DNA of 64,000 bases from Aquabacterium humicola (GTDB lineage: Bacteria > Pseudomonadota > Gammaproteobacteria > Burkholderiales > Burkholderiaceae_C): positions 310,001 to 374,000 of the forward strand of contig NZ_JARGNB010000005.1 of NCBI RefSeq assembly GCF_030167915.1, given 5' to 3'. The stretch's first letter is position 1; each line of letters starts with the position of its first letter. Position numbers and translations under genes: made by a program. Below, piece after piece: positions 7,508 through 18,086 of the stretch. A model generated the notes under the pieces. That model was not told where the DNA came from and did no database searches. It was given only the letters and a program-made list of their open reading frames with translations.

Positions 7508-8704
7508 TCAGAGCACCTTGGCGATCGACGACGCGACGTAGTCGATGTTGTTCGAGTTCAGCGCCGCGACGCAGATGCGGCCCGAATCGACGCCATAGAC
7601 ACCGAATTCGCTGCGCAAACGCTGCATTTGCGCTACCGACAGGCCGGAGTAGCTGAACATGCCGACCTGCGACTGGATGAAGCCGAAGTCCTGCTTCACG
7701 CCGGCGGCCGCCAGCTTCTCGACCAGCAGCGAGCGCATCTGCTTGATGCGCTGGCGCATGCCGGCGAGCTCTTCCTCCCACATCTTGCGCAGCGCCGGCG
7801 TGTCCAGCACGGTGGCGACGACCTGGGCACCGTGGGTCGGCGGGTTCGAGTAGTTCGTGCGGATCACGATCTTCAGCTGCGACAGCACCTTGCTCGCCTC
7901 TTCCTTGCTGGCGCAGACGACGCTCAAGGCGCCGACGCGCTCGCCGTAGAGCGAAAAGCTCTTCGAGAACGAGGTCGACACGAAGAAGTCCATGCCCGAG
8001 TCGACGAACTGCTGGATCACCGCGCCGTCCTCGGCAATGCCCTCGCCGAAGCCCTGGTAGGCCATGTCCAGGAAGGCAATCAGGTTGCGCTGCTTGAGCA
8101 CCGCGACGACCTTCGTCCACTGAGCCGGCGTGATGTCGTAGCCGGTGGGGTTGTGGCAGCAGGCATGCAGCACGACGACGGTGCCGGCCGGCGCCGCGTC
8201 CAGCGCCGCGAGCATCGCGTCGAAGCGCACGCCACGGTTCTCGGCGTCGTAGTACGGATAGGTCTCGACCGGGAAGCCGGCGTTGGTGAACAGCGCGCGG
8301 TGGTTCTCCCAGCTCGGGTCGCTGATCAGCACCTTGGCGCCCGGCTGCAGCTTCTTCAGGAAGTCGGCGCCGATCTTCAGGCCGCCGGTGCCGCCGAGGG
8401 CCTGCACGGTGGCCACGCGGCCGGCCTTCAGGATCGCGCTGTCGGCGCCGAACACGAGGCCCTGCACGGCCTTGTCGTAGGCGGCGATGCCGTCGATCGG
8501 CAGGTAGCCGCGCGGCTTGTGCGCCTCGACCAGCTGGTGCTCGGCGGCCTGCACGCAGTTCAGCAGCGGCAGTTTGCCGTTGTCGTCGAAATACACGCCG
8601 ACGCCGAGGTTCACCTTGGCGGGGTTCGTGTCGGCGTTGAATTGTTCGTTCAGGCCCAGGATCGGGTCGCGCGGGGCCATGTCGACGGCGGCAAACAGCG
8701 TCAT
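7508..8704 (-). CDS. tyrB: Aromatic-amino-acid / aspartate aminotransferase (class I)
   Basis: PLP-dependent transaminase of 398 residues, subclass I-alpha, interconverting aspartate, tyrosine or phenylalanine with their 2-oxo acids using 2-oxoglutarate. The N-terminus MAPRDPILGLNEQFNAD and LGVGVYFDD are typical. Lys248 in STSFSKSFSLYGERVGAL forms the Schiff base. HNPTG and the arginine region around RTNYSNPPTHGA complete the site. It is divergent from uvrB across 155 bases and ends at a clear terminator. Aspartate versus aromatic preference cannot be settled by eye; this chromosomal position in Burkholderiales is usually annotated as the aromatic enzyme. Confidence 0.9.
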   Translation of the reverse strand: MTLFAAVDMAPRDPILGLNEQFNADTNPAKVNLGVGVYFDDNGKLPLLNCVQAAEHQLVEAHKPRGYLPIDGIAAYDKAVQGLVFGADSAILKAGRVATVQALGGTGGLKIGADFLKKLQPGAKVLISDPSWENHRALFTNAGFPVETYPYYDAENRGVRFDAMLAALDAAPAGTVVVLHACCHNPTGYDITPAQWTKVVAVLKQRNLIAFLDMAYQGFGEGIAEDGAVIQQFVDSGMDFFVSTSFSKSFSLYGERVGALSVVCASKEEASKVLSQLKIVIRTNYSNPPTHGAQVVATVLDTPALRKMWEEELAGMRQRIKQMRSLLVEKLAAAGVKQDFGFIQSQVGMFSYSGLSVAQMQRLRSEFGVYGVDSGRICVAALNSNNIDYVASSIAKVL

Positions 8705-8859
8705 CTCGGAAGCATCCTGTCAGAAGGGTGGCAGCAGCCGGCAGGGGTTGGCGGAGGGAAGGGCTGCAGGCCCCGCGGTTGCTGCGCTACCCTGTCTGGC
8801 TGACTGAGGCAGCGGGACCAACCCCGTGAGCCGCGCGATTTTAGTTCAGGGATTACCCG

Positions 8860-10956
8860 ATGACCGAGACCGTCACTGCCGACACACTGGCCGCGCCGCA
8901 GGGCGAGTTCGTGACCTTCCCCGATTCCCCGTTCCAGCTGTTCCAGCCGTACCCACCCGCCGGCGACCAGCCGACGGCGATCGAACAGCTCGTCGAAGGC
9001 GTCCATGACGGGCTGGCCTACCAGACGCTGCTGGGCGTCACCGGCTCGGGCAAGACCTTCACGATGGCCAACGTGATCGCCCGGCTGGGGCGGCCGGCGA
9101 TCGTCTTCGCGCCGAACAAGACGCTGGCCGCGCAGCTGTACAGCGAGTTTCGCGAGTTCTTCCCGAAGAACGCGGTCGAGTACTTCGTCAGCTACTACGA
9201 CTACTACCAGCCCGAGGCCTACGTGCCGCAGCGCGACCTGTTCATCGAGAAGGACTCGTCGATCAACGAGCACATCGAGCAGATGCGGCTGTCGGCGACG
9301 AAAAGTGTGCTGGAGCGCCGCGACACGGTCATCGTCGCCACCGTCAGCGCGATCTACGGCATCGGCAAGCCCGAGGACTACAGCGAGATGCGCTTCATCG
9401 TGCGCTCGGGCGACAAGATCGGCCAGCGCGACGTCATCGCGCAGCTGATCCGCATGCAGTACACGCGCAACGAGGCGGACTTCGCGCGCGGCACCTTCCG
9501 TGTGCGGGGCGACACGATCGACGTCTTCCCGGCCGAGCATTCGGAGCTGGCGATCCGCATCGAGCTCTTCGACGACGAGATCGAGTCGCTGTCGCTGCTG
9601 GACCCGCTGACCGGGCGCATCCGTCAGAAGGTGCCGCGCTTCGTGATCTATCCGTCGAGCCACTACGTGACGCCGCGCGACCGCGTGCTGGCGGCGATCG
9701 AGACCATCAAGGTCGAGCTGCGCGAGCGCCTGGCCGAGCTGGTCGCCGCCGGCAAGCTGGTCGAGGCCCAGCGGCTGGAACAACGCACGCGCTTCGACCT
9801 CGAGATGATGCAGGAGGTCGGCCACTGCAAGGGCATCGAGAACTACACGCGCCACCTGTCCGGCGCGCGCCCGGGTGATCCGCCGCCGACGCTGGTGGAC
9901 TACCTGCCGAAGGACTCGATCATGTTCCTCGACGAAAGCCACGTGCTGATCGGCCAGCTCGGCGGCATGTTCAACGGCGACCGGGCGCGCAAGGAAGTGC
10001 TGGTGGAGTACGGCTTCCGTCTGCCCAGCGCGCTCGACAACCGGCCGCTGAAGTTCCAGGAGTTCGAGGGCAAGATGCGGCAGGCGATCTTCGTCTCGGC
10101 GACGCCGCAGACCTACGAGCAGCAGCATGCCGGCCAGGTCGTCGAGCAGCTGGTGCGGCCGACCGGCCTCGTCGACCCGATCGTCGAGGTGCGGCCCGCG
10201 GCGACCCAGGTCGACGACGTGCTGCAGGAGATCCGCGACCGCGTCGAGGTGCGCGAGCGGGTGCTGATCACCACGCTCACCAAGCGCATGGCCGAGCAGC
10301 TGACCGACTACCTGACGGACAACGGCGTCAAGGTGCGCTACCTGCACTCCGATGTCGACACCGTGGAGCGTGTCGAGATCATCCGCGACCTGCGGCTGGG
10401 GGTGTTCGACGTGCTGGTGGGCATCAACCTGCTGCGCGAAGGCCTGGACATCCCGGAGGTCTCGCTGGTGGCGATCCTGGATGCCGACAAGGAAGGTTTC
10501 CTGCGGGCCGAGCGCAGCCTGATCCAGACCATCGGCCGCGCGGCGCGCAACGTCAACGGCCACGCGATCCTCTACGCGGACAAGATGACCGAGTCGATGC
10601 GCAAGGCCATCGGCGAGACCGATCGCCGGCGCCAGAAGCAGATCGCGCACAACGAGGCGATGGGCATCGTGCCACGCACGGTCAGCAAGCAGGTGCGCGA
10701 GATGATCGACGGCATCGTCGCAGCGCAGGACGACAAGACCAAGCTGAAGGGCTTCGTCGATGCAGCCGCCGGCGAAGGCCTGAGCGAGAAGGACCTCGCC
10801 AAGCGCATCAAGCTGCTCGAGAAGCAGATGCTCGAGCATGCCAAGAACCTGGAGTTCGAGAAGGCGGCGCGGGTGCGCGACCAGCTGGCCGCGCTGCGGG
10901 AACAGGCCTTCGGCGCCGGTGGCGCGCACGACGCCAGCGCGCTGCCGGCGCGCTGA
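8860..10956 (+). CDS. uvrB: UvrABC excinuclease subunit B
   Basis: Damage-verifying helicase-like subunit of nucleotide excision repair. The 698 residues carry Walker A GVTGSGKT at 59-66, the damage-probing beta-hairpin region [12 protein letters not shown], the Walker B motif FLDESHV, the helicase motif near RAARNVNG, and a C-terminal UVR domain ([16 protein letters not shown]) that contacts UvrC/UvrA. The N-terminus has a short extension before [15 protein letters not shown] weak ribosome site (CAGGGA) precedes the ATG. The 155-base gap to the divergent aminotransferase has a half-match to a LexA box only. Confidence 0.98.
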   Translation: MTETVTADTLAAPQGEFVTFPDSPFQLFQPYPPAGDQPTAIEQLVEGVHDGLAYQTLLGVTGSGKTFTMANVIARLGRPAIVFAPNKTLAAQLYSEFREFFPKNAVEYFVSYYDYYQPEAYVPQRDLFIEKDSSINEHIEQMRLSATKSVLERRDTVIVATVSAIYGIGKPEDYSEMRFIVRSGDKIGQRDVIAQLIRMQYTRNEADFARGTFRVRGDTIDVFPAEHSELAIRIELFDDEIESLSLLDPLTGRIRQKVPRFVIYPSSHYVTPRDRVLAAIETIKVELRERLAELVAAGKLVEAQRLEQRTRFDLEMMQEVGHCKGIENYTRHLSGARPGDPPPTLVDYLPKDSIMFLDESHVLIGQLGGMFNGDRARKEVLVEYGFRLPSALDNRPLKFQEFEGKMRQAIFVSATPQTYEQQHAGQVVEQLVRPTGLVDPIVEVRPAATQVDDVLQEIRDRVEVRERVLITTLTKRMAEQLTDYLTDNGVKVRYLHSDVDTVERVEIIRDLRLGVFDVLVGINLLREGLDIPEVSLVAILDADKEGFLRAERSLIQTIGRAARNVNGHAILYADKMTESMRKAIGETDRRRQKQIAHNEAMGIVPRTVSKQVREMIDGIVAAQDDKTKLKGFVDAAAGEGLSEKDLAKRIKLLEKQMLEHAKNLEFEKAARVRDQLAALREQAFGAGGAHDASALPAR

Positions 10957-10982
10957 CGCGCTCGGCGAGGCCCGCGGTCGGC

Positions 10983-10988
10983 TACGAT
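10983..10988 (+). promoter_or_regulatory. Possible -10 element for the phosphatase gene
   Basis: TACGAT (four of six matches) ends 7 bases before an in-frame GTG at 10996. If used, the gene would be leaderless from GTG rather than starting at the ATG at 10987, which this hexamer overlaps. Confidence 0.25.
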
Positions 10989-11502
10989 GCCGGCCGTGCT
11001 CTTCTTCCGCCGCAAACCTTTGCCCGAGATCAACGTCCTGATGGTGTGCCTGGGCAACATCTGCCGCTCACCAACGGCGGAAGGGGTGTTGCGCACGAAG
11101 TTGGCCCGCGCGGGACTGGATGGCCGCGTTGGCGTGGCGTCAGCGGGCACGCATGGCGAGCGCGGTGGTGCGCCCGATGTGCGGGCGGTCGCCGCCGCTG
11201 CAAAACGCGGTTACGACTTGTCGAGCATCCGCTCGCGGCGCGTGTCCAGCGAGGATTTCGACCGCCACCAATGGGTGCTGGCGATGGACGGGGAGAACCT
11301 CGAGCATCTGCAGCGACTCTGCCCGGCGCCGCTGCACGATCGCCTCGGGCTGCTGTTGCGCCACGCCCCGGCGCTGGGGCTGCAGGACGTGCCGGACCCC
11401 TACTACGGCGGGCCGGCCGGCTTCGAGCACGTGCTCGACCTCATCGAGCCGGCGTGTGACGGCCTTGTCTTGACGCTTCGCAAGCGGCTGGGAACTTCCT
11501 GA
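10987..11502 (+). CDS. Low-molecular-weight protein-tyrosine phosphatase
   Basis: Cytoplasmic phosphatase (171 aa) of the LMW-PTP fold. The P-loop VCLGNICRSPTAEG has nucleophile Cys21 and arginine six residues on (C-X5-R-S). The general acid loop DPYYGG is present near the C-terminus. Such enzymes dephosphorylate tyrosine kinases of capsule systems or small phospho-substrates; no kinase or polysaccharide gene is nearby, so the substrate is unknown. The start could be ATG 10987 or GTG 10996. It lies between uvrB and iscR, a standard Burkholderiales position. Confidence 0.93.
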   Translation: MPAVLFFRRKPLPEINVLMVCLGNICRSPTAEGVLRTKLARAGLDGRVGVASAGTHGERGGAPDVRAVAAAAKRGYDLSSIRSRRVSSEDFDRHQWVLAMDGENLEHLQRLCPAPLHDRLGLLLRHAPALGLQDVPDPYYGGPAGFEHVLDLIEPACDGLVLTLRKRLGTS

Positions 11503-11505
11503 GGC

Positions 11506-11530
11506 AATCTCGACCGAATTAGTCGGCTTC
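11506..11530 (+). promoter_or_regulatory. IscR type 1 binding site, upstream copy
   Basis: The core GACCGAATTAGTCGG matches the type 1 consensus halves GACT and AGTCRR, with the expected AT-rich 5-base centre. In E. coli, [2Fe-2S]-IscR binds such sites and represses its own operon. Confidence 0.75.
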
Positions 11531-11539
11531 AGATATACT
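11510..11539 (+). promoter_or_regulatory. Probable isc operon promoter between and under the IscR boxes
   Basis: TATACT (11534-11539) is a good -10, with TCGACC (11510-11515) as a possible -35 at 18 bases. The -35 lies in one IscR box and the -10 runs into the other, the arrangement expected for direct repression. Confidence 0.5.
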
Positions 11540-11559
11540 TGACTACGGCAGTCGGAATT
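11535..11559 (+). promoter_or_regulatory. IscR type 1 binding site, downstream copy
   Basis: ATACTTGACT, centre ACGGC, then AGTCGGAATT. This matches the 25-base type 1 consensus nearly throughout and is the better of the two copies. It overlaps the likely -10 and start point. Confidence 0.85.
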
Positions 11560-11668
11560 CGACCGCCATTCGGGTAAACCCGTCGGCACACTGCCGGCCT
11601 GACAGCCGCTCACCCACAACGGTCGTCAAGCTGCGGCATTCTGCCGCAGGGCACTCAGGAGAAACCCC

Positions 11669-12202
11669 ATGCGTCTGACCACCAAAGGCCGCTTCGCCGT
11701 GACCGCGATGATCGATCTGGCCCTGCGCTCGAACAACGGGCCGGTCGCGCTCGCGGCGATCAGCCAGCGGCAACAGATCTCGCTGTCCTACCTGGAGCAG
11801 CTGTTCGGCAAGCTGCGCCGCCATGAGCTCGTCGAGAGCACGCGCGGCCCCGGCGGCGGTTATTCGCTGGGTCGCAAGGCCGAGGAGATCACCGTCGCCG
11901 ACATCATCGTGGCGGTCGACGAGCCGATCGACGCCACCGGCTGCGCCGGCAAGGAAAACTGCATGGGCGACGATGCCGGCCGCTGCATGACCCACGACCT
12001 GTGGGCCAGCCTGAACCAGAAGATGATCGAGTACCTCGATTCCATCTCGCTGAAGAAGCTCGTCGACGACCAACTCGCCAAGGGCGTGTCGATCGAGGAA
12101 GCGCCGATCAAGCGCGCGATCTCGACCGTGCCGGTCGTCAAGCCGATCAAGGTGACGGCGCCGAATTCGGTGTTCGCACTCGGAAGCGCCATGTCGAAGT
12201 AG
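11669..12202 (+). CDS. iscR: Fe-S cluster assembly regulator IscR (Rrf2 family)
   Basis: A 177-residue winged-helix repressor that senses Isc capacity through a [2Fe-2S] cluster. The DNA-binding part is residues 1-60 ([11 protein letters not shown] ... [29 protein letters not shown]). Ligand candidates are Cys92, Cys98, Cys106 and His109 ([22 protein letters not shown]). The third cysteine is two residues later than in E. coli IscR (C92, C98, C104, H107). A strong ribosome site (AGGAG) precedes the ATG. Two type 1 boxes upstream imply autorepression when cluster-loaded. It is first gene of the isc operon. Confidence 0.97.
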   Translation: MRLTTKGRFAVTAMIDLALRSNNGPVALAAISQRQQISLSYLEQLFGKLRRHELVESTRGPGGGYSLGRKAEEITVADIIVAVDEPIDATGCAGKENCMGDDAGRCMTHDLWASLNQKMIEYLDSISLKKLVDDQLAKGVSIEEAPIKRAISTVPVVKPIKVTAPNSVFALGSAMSK

Positions 12203-12287
12203 GCGGCGCCCTGTCGTAGCAGCGCGCCGCGCGCGCTGTCGACAAGACGCACGCGACGCAGTCCCAGACCCAGCCAACCGCCAATCC

Positions 12288-13502
12288 ATGACCCCGCATT
12301 TCCCGATCTACCTGGACTACGGCGCAACGACGCCGGTGGACCCGCGTGTCGTCGACGCGATGATCCCGTGGCTGCGCGAACACTTCGGCAACCCGGCATC
12401 GCGCAGCCACGCGTGGGGCTGGGAAGCGGAAGAGGCGGTGGAAAAGGCGCGCGTGCAGGTGGCCGAGCTGGTGGGAGCTGACCCGCGCGAGATCGTCTGG
12501 ACCTCGGGCGCGACCGAGTCGAACAACCTCGCGATCAAGGGCGCTGCGCAGTTCTACAAGACGCGCGGCAAGCACCTGATCACCGTGAAGACCGAGCACA
12601 AGGCGGTGCTCGACACGACGCGCGAGCTGGAGCGCCAGGGTTTCGAGGTGACCTACCTGCCGGTGCAGGAAGACGGCCTGATCGACCTCGACCAGTTCAG
12701 GGCCGCGCTGCGGCCGGACACCATCCTGGTCTCGGTGATGTTCGTCAACAACGAGATCGGCGTGATCCAGGACATCCCGACGATCGGCGCGCTGTGCCGC
12801 GAGCGCGGGATCATCTTCCACGTCGATGCCGCGCAGGCCACCGGGAAGGTGGCGATCGACCTCGCGAAGCTGCCGGTCGACCTGATGAGCCTGGCCTCGC
12901 ACAAGACCTACGGCCCGAAGGGCATCGGCGCGCTGTACGTGCGCCGCAAGCCGCGCGTCCGCATCGAGGCCCAGATGCACGGCGGCGGCCACGAGCGCGG
13001 AATGCGCTCGGGCACGCTGCCGACGCACCAGATCGTCGGCATGGGCGAAGCCTTCCGCATCGCCCGCGAGGAGATGGGCACCGAAAGCGAGCGCATCCGC
13101 ATGCTGCACAACCGGCTGCTGACCGGGCTGCAGGACATCGAGCAGGTCTTCGTCAACGGCGACCTCGAGCGGCGCGTGCCGCACAACCTCAACATGTCGT
13201 TCAACTTCGTCGAGGGCGAGTCGCTGATCATGGGCGTCAAGGGCATCGCGGTGTCGTCGGGCTCGGCCTGCACGTCCGCGAGCCTGGAGCCGAGCTACGT
13301 GCTGCGCGCGCTTGGCCGCAGCGACGAGCTGGCGCACTCGAGCCTGCGCATGACGATCGGCCGCTTCACCACCGAAGCGGAGATCGACTACGCGGTGCAC
13401 ATCCTGAAGGACCGCGTCGCAAAGCTGCGCGAGCTGTCGCCGTTGTGGGAGATGTACCGCGACGGCGTCGACCTGAGCACGATCGAGTGGAGCGCGCACT
13501 GA
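12288..13502 (+). CDS. iscS: Cysteine desulfurase IscS
   Basis: PLP enzyme (404 aa) that takes sulfur from cysteine as a persulfide and passes it to IscU and other acceptors. The PLP lysine is in [17 protein letters not shown]. The mobile-loop cysteine is in [17 protein letters not shown], the IscS-type (group I) signature. The C-terminus [21 protein letters not shown] is the conserved IscU-contact tail. Second gene of the isc operon, 85 bases after iscR and 46 before iscU. Confidence 0.98.
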   Translation: MTPHFPIYLDYGATTPVDPRVVDAMIPWLREHFGNPASRSHAWGWEAEEAVEKARVQVAELVGADPREIVWTSGATESNNLAIKGAAQFYKTRGKHLITVKTEHKAVLDTTRELERQGFEVTYLPVQEDGLIDLDQFRAALRPDTILVSVMFVNNEIGVIQDIPTIGALCRERGIIFHVDAAQATGKVAIDLAKLPVDLMSLASHKTYGPKGIGALYVRRKPRVRIEAQMHGGGHERGMRSGTLPTHQIVGMGEAFRIAREEMGTESERIRMLHNRLLTGLQDIEQVFVNGDLERRVPHNLNMSFNFVEGESLIMGVKGIAVSSGSACTSASLEPSYVLRALGRSDELAHSSLRMTIGRFTTEAEIDYAVHILKDRVAKLRELSPLWEMYRDGVDLSTIEWSAH

Positions 13503-13548
13503 CGCAGCGAGCGCGCACTGAATATTCGGAAATCGTTGGAGCACGGAC

Positions 13549-13983
13549 ATGGCATACAGCAGCAAGGTCATCGACCACTACGAAAACCCGCGCAACGTCG
13601 GCTCGTTCGAGAAGGGCGATGAGACGGTCGGCACCGGCATGGTCGGCGCCCCGGCCTGCGGCGACGTGATGAAGCTGCAGATCAAGGTCAACCCGGCCAC
13701 CGGCCTGATCGAGGACGCGCGCTTCAAGACCTATGGCTGCGGCTCGGCGATCGCGTCGTCGTCGCTGGTCACCGAATGGGTCAAGGGCAAGACGCTCGAC
13801 GAGGCGATGACGATCAAGAACACGACGATCGCCGAGGAGCTGGCGCTGCCGCCGGTGAAGATCCACTGCTCGATCCTCGCCGAGGACGCGATCAAGGCGG
13901 CCGTCAAGGACTACCAGGCCAAGCACGGCGATGCCGCGGCCCAGCCGGCGGCTGCCGAGGCCGCCGGCGCAGCAGCCCGCTGA
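13549..13983 (+). CDS. iscU: Fe-S cluster scaffold IscU with an Ala-rich C-terminal extension
   Basis: Scaffold on which [2Fe-2S] clusters are built. Cys37 (GAPACGD), Cys64 ([11 protein letters not shown]) and Cys107 (KIHCSIL) are the three ligands, and Asp39 is present. The HscA-recognition motif LPPVK is at 100-104. The conserved part ends near residue 126, the usual length. The last 18 or so residues ([16 protein letters not shown]) are a low-complexity tail not found in E. coli IscU (128 aa) and probably disordered. A ribosome site (TTGGAG) precedes the ATG. Confidence 0.97.
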   Translation: MAYSSKVIDHYENPRNVGSFEKGDETVGTGMVGAPACGDVMKLQIKVNPATGLIEDARFKTYGCGSAIASSSLVTEWVKGKTLDEAMTIKNTTIAEELALPPVKIHCSILAEDAIKAAVKDYQAKHGDAAAQPAAAEAAGAAAR

Positions 13984-13987
13984 TCCC

Positions 13988-14311
13988 ATGGCCGTCACGC
14001 TCTCAGAGGCCGCCGCCCGTCACGTCGCCCGCTACATCGCCCGCCGCGGCAAGGGCGTCGGTGTGCGGCTGGGCATCAAGACCACCGGCTGCTCGGGCCT
14101 GGCCTACAAGCTCGAGTACGCCGACGAGGTGGCCCCGGAAGACCACGTGTTCGAAGGCCACGGCGTCAAGGTGCTGGTCGATCCGAAGAGCCTGCCGTAC
14201 ATCGACGGCACCGAGCTCGACTTCGTGCGCGAGGGCTTGAACGAAGGCTTCAAGTTCCACAACCCGCGCGAGAAGGATCGTTGTGGCTGCGGGGAATCCT
14301 TCCGCGTCTGA
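13988..14311 (+). CDS. iscA: Iron-sulfur cluster assembly protein IscA
   Basis: A-type carrier (107 aa) that accepts and delivers clusters or iron. The invariant cysteines are Cys35 (TTGCSG), Cys99 and Cys101 (CGCGESF), identical in position to E. coli IscA. The frame is open upstream within iscU, but homology begins at ATG 13988, four bases after the iscU stop, so translation is probably coupled. It is followed by a 96-base gap with a strong hairpin before hscB. Confidence 0.97.
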   Translation: MAVTLSEAAARHVARYIARRGKGVGVRLGIKTTGCSGLAYKLEYADEVAPEDHVFEGHGVKVLVDPKSLPYIDGTELDFVREGLNEGFKFHNPREKDRCGCGESFRV

Positions 14312-14336
14312 CGCCTGCAGCGCCCCCGATGCGACG

Positions 14337-14370
14337 ACGGCGCGGTGTGGTTCGACCGCGCCGTTGTCTT
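14337..14370 (+). promoter_or_regulatory. Intra-operon hairpin between iscA and hscB
   Basis: A 10-bp perfect stem (ACGGCGCGGT / ACCGCGCCGT, 14337-14346 with 14355-14364) with an 8-base loop is followed by the weak U-rich stretch TGTCTTGT. It could attenuate transcription or stabilise the upstream iscRSUA mRNA; the T tract is too interrupted for a confident terminator. Confidence 0.5.
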
Positions 14371-14407
14371 GTCCGACCCGACCTCAACTGACCTTGCGCT
14401 CTCCCCG

Positions 14408-14926
14408 ATGAAGCTCAGCGACGACGACTTCACGCTGTTCGGCCTGCCGCAGCGCATGGCGCTCGATCGCCGTGAGCTCGACGAGCACTGGCGGCAACTG
14501 CAGGCGACGGTGCACCCGGACCGCTTCGTCGCCGAGGGCACCGCCGCACAGCGGGTCGCGATGCAGTGGGCCGTGCGGGTCAACGAGGCCTACCGGCGCC
14601 TGAAGGACCCGCTGACGCGCGCAGCCTACCTGTGCGAGTTGCGCGGCGCCCCGATCGATGCCGAGAACAACACCGCGATGCCTGCGGCGTTCCTGCACCA
14701 GCAGATGGACTGGCGCGAGGCGCTCGACGACGCGCACGACGCACCGGCGGTCGAGCAGATCGATGCCGACGTCGCCGCGCACGAAGCGGCGCTGCTCGAA
14801 CGGCTGCGCCACGCGCTGGACGACACGCCCGACACCGCGGCCGCCGCGCAGCAGGTGAGGGCGCTGATGTTCGTCGCCCGCTTCCGCGAAGACATCCACC
14901 GCCGGCTCGAGGCGCTCGACGCCTGA
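14408..14926 (+). CDS. hscB: Co-chaperone HscB (J-type, Fe-S assembly)
   Basis: A 172-residue J-domain protein that recruits holo-IscU to HscA and stimulates its ATPase. The J domain is at the N-terminus ([20 protein letters not shown] ... ) with the HPD motif at residues 36-38 (TVHPDRF). [22 protein letters not shown] follows. A helical C-terminal HSCB domain, which binds IscU, occupies the rest. The Zn-binding N-terminal domain of eukaryotic HscB is absent, as usual in bacteria. The start at 14408 follows homology; there is no strong ribosome site. Confidence 0.96.
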   Translation: MKLSDDDFTLFGLPQRMALDRRELDEHWRQLQATVHPDRFVAEGTAAQRVAMQWAVRVNEAYRRLKDPLTRAAYLCELRGAPIDAENNTAMPAAFLHQQMDWREALDDAHDAPAVEQIDADVAAHEAALLERLRHALDDTPDTAAAAQQVRALMFVARFREDIHRRLEALDA

Positions 14927-14960
14927 CCGACGACACCCGACAACGAAGAACGCCGCCGCC

Positions 14961-16817
<1,857 letters not shown>

Positions 16818-16834
16818 AGACTGAAGCCCCGGCC

Positions 16835-17173
16835 ATGCCCGTCATCAAGATCCTGCCGCATCCCGAGTACTGCCCCGAGGGCGATCGCATCGAGGCGCCG
16901 CGCGGCACGTCCATCTGCGAGGCTCTGCTCGAGAACGGCATCGCGATCGAGCATGCCTGTGAGATGAGCTGCGCCTGCACCACCTGCCACGTCATCGTGC
17001 GCGAGGGCCTGGCGTCGCTGAACGAGCAGGAGGAAGAGGAAGAGGACATGCTCGACCGCGCGTGGGGCCTGGAGCCGCAGTCACGTCTGAGCTGCCAGGC
17101 GATCCTGGCGGACACCGACGTGACGATCGAGATTCCGAAGTACTCGATCAATCACGCCAAAGAGAACCACTGA
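16835..17173 (+). CDS. fdx: ISC-type [2Fe-2S] ferredoxin
   Basis: Adrenodoxin-type ferredoxin (112 aa) supplying electrons for cluster synthesis on IscU. Cluster ligands are Cys42, Cys48, Cys51 and Cys87 (HACEMSCACTTCHV ... SCQAI), the same numbers as in E. coli Fdx. The acidic run EQEEEEEDMLD just before the last ligand is typical of the partner-binding face. It is the last gene of the operon; no iscX follows, and the next gene is on the other strand. The GC-rich hairpin just downstream lacks a T tract. Confidence 0.97.
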   Translation: MPVIKILPHPEYCPEGDRIEAPRGTSICEALLENGIAIEHACEMSCACTTCHVIVREGLASLNEQEEEEEDMLDRAWGLEPQSRLSCQAILADTDVTIEIPKYSINHAKENH

Positions 17174-17227
17174 TCGGACAGACGCCGGGCGGGACCGGCG
17201 CTTCGTGCCGGCCGGGGCGCTCGAGGC

Positions 17228-17896
17228 TCAGGTGTACGTTTCCCAGGCGCGGTGCTCGTCCGTGTCCAGGTGCGGCAGCGTGTTGTAGGTCACCAGCATG
17301 TGCCGCTTCGGCGTGAACGCGAACTCGGTGACCGAGCTGTTGCGGATGCGCAGGTTCAGCTCGATCGTCGTCTCGGGCGGCGTCTGCAGCACCAGACCCA
17401 TCGCGGTCGAGATCGGCCCGCCGCTGGAGACCATCAGCACGTCGCCTTCGTGCTTCGTGCGCACGTGGTCCAGCGCGCCTTCGATGCCGGCGACGAACTC
17501 GCGGTAGCTGGGCATGCCGGCGGGCTGCACCTCGGCCGCCATCCATGCGCGCAGTCCGTCGCGCAGCAGGCGGAAGTGGTGGCGCACCATTTCGGGGGTT
17601 TCGGGCTTCTGCAGCTTGTGCGGATGCACCGTGGCGATCACCGCTTCGCTGTCGTACTCGTTCAGGCCGGCCCAGGGCAGGGCGTCCTGCGTCACGCCGA
17701 GGCCCTCGGCGATCGACTGCCACGACTGCAGGTGGCGGTTCAGCGTACCGGTGACCACCGCCTCGAAACGCGCGCCGCGCTCGCGCAGGTACTCGCCCAG
17801 GCGGCGGCATTGCCGGTGGCCGAGCTCGCTCAACTGGTCGTAGTTCGCGGCACCGAACGAGGCCTGGCCGTGGCGCACCAACAAGAGTCGTCCCAT
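17228..17896 (-). CDS. Histidine phosphatase (phosphoglycerate-mutase-like) family protein lacking the usual second histidine
   Basis: A 222-residue cytoplasmic protein opening with the family signature LLLVRHGQASFG, whose histidine would be phosphorylated. SELGHRQCRRLGEYL and VVTGTLNRHLQS also fit. Where most members have S-H-G-G late in the chain, this one has MVSSGGPISTAMG, so the second active-site histidine is replaced by serine. Substrate is unknown; it may be a phosphatase with altered chemistry. The ATG lies 7 bases after GACAAT, suggesting a leaderless transcript. It is convergent with the isc operon and downstream of the nrt terminator. Confidence 0.85.
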   Translation of the reverse strand: MGRLLLVRHGQASFGAANYDQLSELGHRQCRRLGEYLRERGARFEAVVTGTLNRHLQSWQSIAEGLGVTQDALPWAGLNEYDSEAVIATVHPHKLQKPETPEMVRHHFRLLRDGLRAWMAAEVQPAGMPSYREFVAGIEGALDHVRTKHEGDVLMVSSGGPISTAMGLVLQTPPETTIELNLRIRNSSVTEFAFTPKRHMLVTYNTLPHLDTDEHRAWETYT

Positions 17897-17903
17897 GGGC
17901 GGG

Positions 17904-17909
17904 ATTGTC
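17904..17909 (-). promoter_or_regulatory. Candidate -10 element for the histidine phosphatase gene (leaderless)
   Basis: GACAAT (four of six matches) ends 7 bases before the ATG at 17896, with no Shine-Dalgarno sequence between. Confidence 0.35.
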
Positions 17910-17952
17910 GAATGGCATTCGACCGTCGCTTGTCACGACCGCGACCCGGTCG

Positions 17953-17990
17953 AAAAAACACCCTCCGGCGCGCTGCGCGACGGAGGGTGT
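17953..17990 (-). terminator. Rho-independent terminator of the nitrate transporter operon
   Basis: On the minus strand a 10-bp perfect stem (ACACCCTCCG / CGGAGGGTGT) with a 13-base GC-rich loop is followed by TTTTT and more. It lies about 100 bases after the nrtD stop and separates that operon from the histidine phosphatase gene. Confidence 0.93.
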
Positions 17991-18086
17991 GGACGAAAGG
18001 GCACGTGCCCTGCTGAGGAGATAGACAGACGCCGTTGCGAGCGCCGATCGATCTTTAGCAATGCCTATGCCAATGGGGCCGGCGGC

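Noticed and set aside
8780-8810. LexA (SOS) box upstream of uvrB
   Set aside because: CTGT followed 8 bases later by CTGA is only a half-match to CTGT-N8-ACAG; not strong enough to claim.
17174-17227. Terminator between fdx and the histidine phosphatase gene
   Set aside because: A CCGGC/GCCGG hairpin exists but no T tract follows on either strand.
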